Positions 60,071-64,000 of a stretch of 64,000 nucleotides of DNA are shown one piece after another. Numbering within the stretch: the first letter of the stretch is position 1; each line of letters starts with the position of its first letter. The translations under genes were made by a program, and so were the position numbers. The notes beneath the pieces were generated by a model, which saw only the letters and a list, made by a program, of their open reading frames with translations, ran no database searches and was not told the origin of the DNA. Origin of the DNA: Shewanella subflava (GTDB lineage Bacteria > Pseudomonadota > Gammaproteobacteria > Enterobacterales > Shewanellaceae); the NCBI RefSeq assembly GCF_025971955.1, contig NZ_JAPDMX010000031.1, positions 1 through 64,000 on the forward strand, in the 5' to 3' direction.

Positions 60071-60385
60071 ATGAATGCATATGTCAGTAATACTAAATCT
60101 ATACATGTTGCCGCCATTATCTTGGTCGGACTAACCTGCTTTACTACGTTTATTAGTTATTACCCCGCAGCTTTACTGTCTTCAAATGCGTTGTCTTTAG
60201 AAAGCATACGACCCAGCGTGCGGCTTATTGGCATTTTAATCATCGTATTAATGACCATAGTTAAAGGTGTGCAAATTGTAGATACATTTATGGAAATGCG
60301 TCACGCGCCTAAACACTGGCGTTGGTTAGCGTTAAGTTATCCCATTATTATCCCGCTACTGCTTACCTTAATTCTTTACCTTTAA
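60071..60385 (+). CDS. norF: NorF-like small membrane protein, first copy
   Basis: A 104-residue protein with three membrane helices. It resembles the prokaryotic cytochrome c oxidase subunit IV/NorF group: a mid-protein VRLIGILIIVLMTIVKGVQIVDTFMEMRHAPKHWRW is matched in the second copy by LAKGSLVIDYFMGLKHTQGWPQR. I place the start at ATG 60071 because the upstream in-frame start (60029) overlaps norE and lacks a ribosome binding site. It lies 31 bp after norE. Confidence 0.75.
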   Translation: MNAYVSNTKSIHVAAIILVGLTCFTTFISYYPAALLSSNALSLESIRPSVRLIGILIIVLMTIVKGVQIVDTFMEMRHAPKHWRWLALSYPIIIPLLLTLILYL

Positions 60386-60507
60386 ATATGACACGGTATG
60401 AATCCATAGCGGAACCAATACAGGAGTCATTAAGTCACCCGATAAAACTGTGCAGTTGTTCACACTCTATCGGTTTATTGCAGGACAAAATCTTAGGCGT
60501 TGATATA

Positions 60508-60547
60508 TTGACAACATAAAATCGCGGCATAGCTATTTTGTTGTCAA
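60508..60547. promoter_or_regulatory. Inverted repeat before norR
   Basis: TTGACAACATAAAAT and ATTTTGTTGTCAA form a 13-bp stem with one bulged base and an 11-nt loop, ending 19 bp before the norR ATG. It may be an operator for autoregulation or an mRNA hairpin affecting norR translation. Confidence 0.45.
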
Positions 60548-60566
60548 TTACCCCACGGAGCCTGTC

Positions 60567-62312
60567 ATGTTAGCGCAAACCTTACTGGATATTGCATTAG
60601 ATCTTAGCCAAAGCTTGCCTAAAAAAGCGCTTTATCAACGCTTTATGACTGCAGTTAATCAAGTCATGCCCTGTGATGCGGTTGCCTTATTAGAATACCA
60701 AGGCAATGAACTTGTACCTGTTGCGGTTGACGGCCTATTACCTGAAGTGCTTGGTATGGGCTTTGCGCCCCATGAGCACCCAAGGTTAGAAGCCATTATG
60801 GCCTCCCGCCACCCTATTCGTTTTAATGCAGATTCAGAACTTGCCGATCCCTATGATGGTTACCTAGTCATCGATCCCAAACGCGTGTTAGATGTTCATG
60901 CCTGTATCGGCTGTAGCTTATATGTAGAAGATACACTAGTAGGTGTACTCACCTTAGATTCGCTCAACGTCGGCGCATTTGATACCACAAGCGATATCAG
61001 CATTGCCACTTTAGCCGCCCTTGCCGCAGCCACTATACGTAACGTTAACTTGCTTACCCTACTTGAGCGTCAAGAAAGTCATTCGGCCAATGATATTGAA
61101 AGCTCGTTTAAACAAAAACCATTAAAGAAGTCAGATTTTATTGGTGAAACCCCTTGTATGCTGTCGCTTAAAGACGATATTCGCATTGTGGCTAATTCCG
61201 ATTTATGCGTGTTGATCAGTGGTGAAACCGGTGTTGGGAAGGAAGTAGTCGCCCGTACTTTGCACGCCCAATCTAAGCGTAAACAGCAAGCTTTAGTACA
61301 ATTGAACTGCGCTGCATTGCCAGAAACTTTGGCTGAAAGTGAGCTGTTTGGTCATGTTAAAGGGGCGTTTACCGGTGCGACTAAAGATCGTATGGGTAAA
61401 TTTGAATTAGCCCACCAGGGCACCTTGTTTTTAGACGAAGTAGGTGAATTATCTTTAGAGTTACAGGCAAAACTGCTGCGGGTTATTCAAGATGGTGAAA
61501 TTCAGCGTTTGGGGCTAGATCGCAACATCCATGTTGATGTGCGTATTATAGCTGCCAGTAACCGTAATTTACTTCATGCGGTGAGTGAAGGTCATTTTCG
61601 TGAAGATTTATACCATAGGTTATGTGTTTATCCGCTGCATGTACCACCACTACGTGAACGCCAAGGCGACATTCCGCCCCTGTGCGGCAACATAGTCACC
61701 AACCTAAAACACAAAATAGGCTTAAGTAGCGCTAAAACCGTGCGCCTAAGTGAAGATGCCATGCAAATATTGTTAACTTATTCATGGCCAGGTAACGTTC
61801 GTGAATTACAAAATGTGTTGATGCGCGCCGCCCTCAAAGCCAGTGCCGAAGGCAAAAGTGTCACCATCATTCAACGTCATCACTTAACTTTTGCAGGTGA
61901 ACAATTTAAACAAGTATCCATCCAGCCAAGGAGCTCTTTATCAGTCGCATCAGCAGCTCAATTTTCTTCATCAGCACCTTTAAAGCCAGAGACTTTAAAG
62001 TCAGAGCAGTTTAAGCAAGGGCTTACCAATCAAGACATTGTTAAATCAGAGCCGGCTATCTCTGTCGTAACATCCGCAACAGCAACCGATAACGCAAATG
62101 GTGATAACCAACTAAATAATAGTGAGAATACTCATTCACTATTTTTAAACAAAGGTCAGTCTTTTAACGACAAGGTGGCAGAGTTTCAACGCCACGTCAT
62201 ACGCCAAAGTCTTGAGGACAATAACCACGTTTGGGCTAAAGCCGCACGACAATTACAATTAGATAGGGGAAATCTGCACCGCCAAGCCAAGCGATTAGGG
62301 TTGATATCTTAA
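60567..62312 (+). CDS. norR: Nitric-oxide-responsive sigma-54 activator
   Basis: NorR binds NO through a ferrous iron in its GAF domain and activates nitric oxide detoxification genes with RNA polymerase sigma-54. The 581-residue protein has GAF (about 15-170), AAA+ (about 190-425) with Walker A GETGVGKE (from residue 219), the sigma-54 loop GAFTGA (266-271) and a Fis-type HTH (about 545-581, ending [13 protein letters not shown] as in E. coli NorR). A Ser/Thr/Gln-rich linker of about 90 residues between AAA+ and HTH makes it longer than the 504-residue E. coli protein. GGAG precedes the ATG. Confidence 0.92.
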   Translation: MLAQTLLDIALDLSQSLPKKALYQRFMTAVNQVMPCDAVALLEYQGNELVPVAVDGLLPEVLGMGFAPHEHPRLEAIMASRHPIRFNADSELADPYDGYLVIDPKRVLDVHACIGCSLYVEDTLVGVLTLDSLNVGAFDTTSDISIATLAALAAATIRNVNLLTLLERQESHSANDIESSFKQKPLKKSDFIGETPCMLSLKDDIRIVANSDLCVLISGETGVGKEVVARTLHAQSKRKQQALVQLNCAALPETLAESELFGHVKGAFTGATKDRMGKFELAHQGTLFLDEVGELSLELQAKLLRVIQDGEIQRLGLDRNIHVDVRIIAASNRNLLHAVSEGHFREDLYHRLCVYPLHVPPLRERQGDIPPLCGNIVTNLKHKIGLSSAKTVRLSEDAMQILLTYSWPGNVRELQNVLMRAALKASAEGKSVTIIQRHHLTFAGEQFKQVSIQPRSSLSVASAAQFSSSAPLKPETLKSEQFKQGLTNQDIVKSEPAISVVTSATATDNANGDNQLNNSENTHSLFLNKGQSFNDKVAEFQRHVIRQSLEDNNHVWAKAARQLQLDRGNLHRQAKRLGLIS

Positions 62313-62414
62313 GGTGAGTATTTTATTAAATGCTCAAACGTTACGTATACACCCATGTAGATATTAGTTATCTAAGTAAATTGATAATGAAAGATAAAGC
62401 TTGGAAGAGATTAA

Positions 62415-62822
62415 TTAATACAAAATAAAACATCCGCCAATCAACAATAGAACTAGCACAAGGTAGCTTTTCATTATTCGTTGTGGCCAGCCTTGGGTGT
62501 GTTTAAGTCCCATAAAGTAGTCAATGACTAATGAACCTTTGGCCAACACTATTCCCAATACCAGCAGTAAGCTTAATTGATTGATGTGATTTATGTGGAT
62601 TAATTGCTTAACGTCAATGAGTTGAATGTTATTTTCAACTGCGGGCTTTATCAAAGTCCCTTCGGCAATCGCGGCGCTTAATAGGGTTAATAACACTAAA
62701 ATGACCCACACCCAAATAGGTCGAATGCGAGTGCTAATGTTAACGCTAAGTGCTGGAGTCAATCGTAGCTTAATGTGCGACTTTAACCTTTGCATAAGTG
62801 ACTTTAATAATCTATTTGTCAT
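62415..62822 (-). CDS. norF: NorF-like small membrane protein, second copy
   Basis: A 135-residue protein with three membrane helices in its last 95 residues and a basic N-terminal extension. The core KGSLVIDYFMGLKHTQGWPQRIMKSYLVLVLLLIGG is related to the copy at 60071-60385. I take ATG 62822, with GAG at a short spacer, rather than the GTG two codons earlier. Last gene of the minus-strand norQ-norE-norF order, 47 bp after norE. Confidence 0.72.
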   Translation of the reverse strand: MTNRLLKSLMQRLKSHIKLRLTPALSVNISTRIRPIWVWVILVLLTLLSAAIAEGTLIKPAVENNIQLIDVKQLIHINHINQLSLLLVLGIVLAKGSLVIDYFMGLKHTQGWPQRIMKSYLVLVLLLIGGCFILY

Positions 62823-62869
62823 ATCCACTCGATTTTTCTAGCCATTACCGCTTTAGCGCAGTACATGCA

Positions 62870-63532
62870 TTAATGCAGTACGTACAAAAGCGGAAAGATG
62901 ATAATCCACACCATATCAATCATATGCCAATAGGTTGCTGCGCTTTCTAATCCCTCATGGTTTTTAGCGTCATAAAAGCCAAAAGCGGTTAATAATGCCA
63001 CAAAACCTAGGGTGGCCATGCCTATCAACACATGCAATAAATGATTAAAACCAATGTAATAGTAAGCGGCAATAAAGTAGTCATCTCTGGGGCTAATTCC
63101 CAAGGCTTCATTACGGCCGAACTCCAAATATTTAACGCCGCAATACAAGGCGCCTGCAGTGATGGTGAGCAGTAACCAATTAATTGTACTTTTAGTATTG
63201 CCAAGCTTAATCGCTGCCATGGCTTTAACCACGCATAAACTGCTTGAAAGTAATATCAGTGTATTAGTAAGGCCAGAAAGCGTGCTGAGCTTTTGTGGGC
63301 CTTGGCTAAAGTCTGCCGGGAAATAGGCTTTAGCCACTAAAAATAAGATAAAAAACAGCCCGAATTCAGTCAGTTCAGCGTAAATAAATACCCATACCGC
63401 TAATGAACCCGGCGCTTTTGGCGTCGGGTTCTGTTCAGCTAGGCCACCTTGACTATCTACCTGGTGATCACCAAGTTCCTGCAGACTCAGCAATGATGCA
63501 GATTCTGCCTTATGTTCAAGTTCGGGCATCAT
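62870..63532 (-). CDS. norE: NorE-like protein (haem-copper oxidase subunit III family), second copy
   Basis: A 220-residue, five-helix protein of the subunit III superfamily. APGSLAVWVFIYAELTEFGLFFILF, NHLLHVLIGMATLGFVALL and ESAATYWHMIDMVWIIIFPLLYV correspond to motifs of the first copy, but the sequences are well diverged. It begins 30 bp after norQ and is followed by norF, so it belongs to the main nor operon entering from the right. Confidence 0.82.
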   Translation of the reverse strand: MMPELEHKAESASLLSLQELGDHQVDSQGGLAEQNPTPKAPGSLAVWVFIYAELTEFGLFFILFLVAKAYFPADFSQGPQKLSTLSGLTNTLILLSSSLCVVKAMAAIKLGNTKSTINWLLLTITAGALYCGVKYLEFGRNEALGISPRDDYFIAAYYYIGFNHLLHVLIGMATLGFVALLTAFGFYDAKNHEGLESAATYWHMIDMVWIIIFPLLYVLH

Positions 63533-63562
63533 TTTAACCGTAGAGTCAGTCGTGATTGCGGC

Positions 63563-64000
63563 TTAAAAATGGGCATTAACAAGGGTAGATAACGCTTTAT
63601 TGGTTTCAGTTTCATCGGTTAATGGCTCGATAATACAATGCAAACAGGCCATTTGAGCGTGACAGCCACTGGACATCATTTTTGCTGCATAGATCAATAA
63701 ACGGGTCGATACCGCGGCTTTTAAATCGATATCACTTAAACGGCGAATATCGGCACCTAATTTGACCAAGGTTTTAGCCAATTCAAGGCTGATCCCCGCT
63801 TCATGTACTAGAATATCAGCCTCGTTTTCTGGGGTTGGATAGTCAAAAGACATCGCCACAAAACGCTGACGGGTACTAGGCTTAAGCCCTTTCATCATAT
63901 TTTGATAACCTGGGTTATACGACACCACCAACATAAAGTCTTTATGGGCTTTAATCACCTCACCTGTGCGTTCAAGATACAGCTCGCGGCGATGATCGGA
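63563..64000 (-). CDS. norQ: NorQ/CbbQ/NirQ-family MoxR-type AAA ATPase (partial, cut by window edge)
   Basis: Only the C-terminal 145 residues are inside the window; the gene begins beyond 64000. FMLVVSYNPGYQNMMKGLKPSTRQRFVAMSFDYP and TRLLIYAAKMMSSG are typical of the CbbQ/NirQ/NorQ group. These ATPases are needed with NorD for maturation of nitric oxide reductase, including insertion of its non-haem iron. Position before norE and norF supports NorQ over CbbQ. Confidence 0.88.
   Translation of the reverse strand, partial: SDHRRELYLERTGEVIKAHKDFMLVVSYNPGYQNMMKGLKPSTRQRFVAMSFDYPTPENEADILVHEAGISLELAKTLVKLGADIRRLSDIDLKAAVSTRLLIYAAKMMSSGCHAQMACLHCIIEPLTDETETNKALSTLVNAHF

Noticed and set aside
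60500..60516. FNR/DNR-type site (TTGATATATTGACAA) before norR
   Set aside because: The right half does not match ATCAA at the correct spacing; the sequence is better explained as part of the long inverted repeat.

Overview
The window looks like a chromosomal segment of a marine gammaproteobacterium, most likely a Shewanella of the cold-water, low-GC kind. This is inferred from the gene order gltA / sdhCDAB-sucABCD / fur, the protein sequences and a dispersed intergenic repeat, not from any search. Most of 1-50348 reads as ordinary core chromosome; about 50450-59100 is a mobile-element scar; 59100-64000 is the edge of a nitric oxide reductase (nor) locus.

Layout. 1-295: a secreted lytic polysaccharide monooxygenase gene cut off by what looks like the end of an IS66-type element. 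718-2527: a small MBOAT-like membrane protein and an AEC permease. 2858-12464 (minus): the TCA-cycle block sdhCDAB-sucABCD, divergent from gltA (12878). 14275-15479: a sirtuin deacylase coupled to a small P-loop kinase. 15892: fur. 16385-21008: GNAT, MarR, DUF1285 and a YdiJ-like FAD/Fe-S dehydrogenase. 21164-25782: ppsA with its divergent regulatory kinase/phosphorylase ppsR, then a Trp-type DAHP synthase (aroH). 25877-29666: an HD-GYP protein, a SIMPL protein and a chemoreceptor. 29904-38367 (minus): two paralogous FAD-less, Tat-exported molybdenum hydroxylases with their cofactor genes (mocA-like, xdhC-like). 38485-42721: an MBL hydrolase, a prolyl-iminopeptidase-like enzyme and a PAS chemoreceptor. 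43126-50003: a translationally coupled pair, a REC-PAS-GGDEF-EAL response regulator and a 1599-residue hybrid histidine kinase.

At 50349-50425 lies an intact tRNA-Val(GAC). Immediately upstream of it (50453-50498) is a 46-nt copy of the 3' half of the same tRNA, broken in the anticodon loop. Right behind the break is a compact three-gene operon (50701-56917): a small protein with a possible degenerate ParB-like fold and HTH tail, then two very large tyrosine-recombinase-like proteins (845 and 1043 aa), joined by an ATGA overlap and a 31-bp overlap. The simplest reading is the integration module of a genomic island that entered the anticodon loop of one of two tandem tRNA-Val genes. It recalls the published gamma-mobile-trio type of island, but I cannot confirm family membership. 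Beyond it lie an IS982 remnant and an IS4-family transposase with two in-frame stop codons.

The right end carries norE/norF-like genes (59392-60385) behind a good sigma-54 promoter, norR (60567-62312), and a second, opposite-strand norQ-norE-norF set (62415-64000). NorR is a NO-sensing sigma-54 activator, so the sigma-54 site in front of the first norE is a coherent regulatory link. The duplicated norE/norF pairs around norR are unusual.
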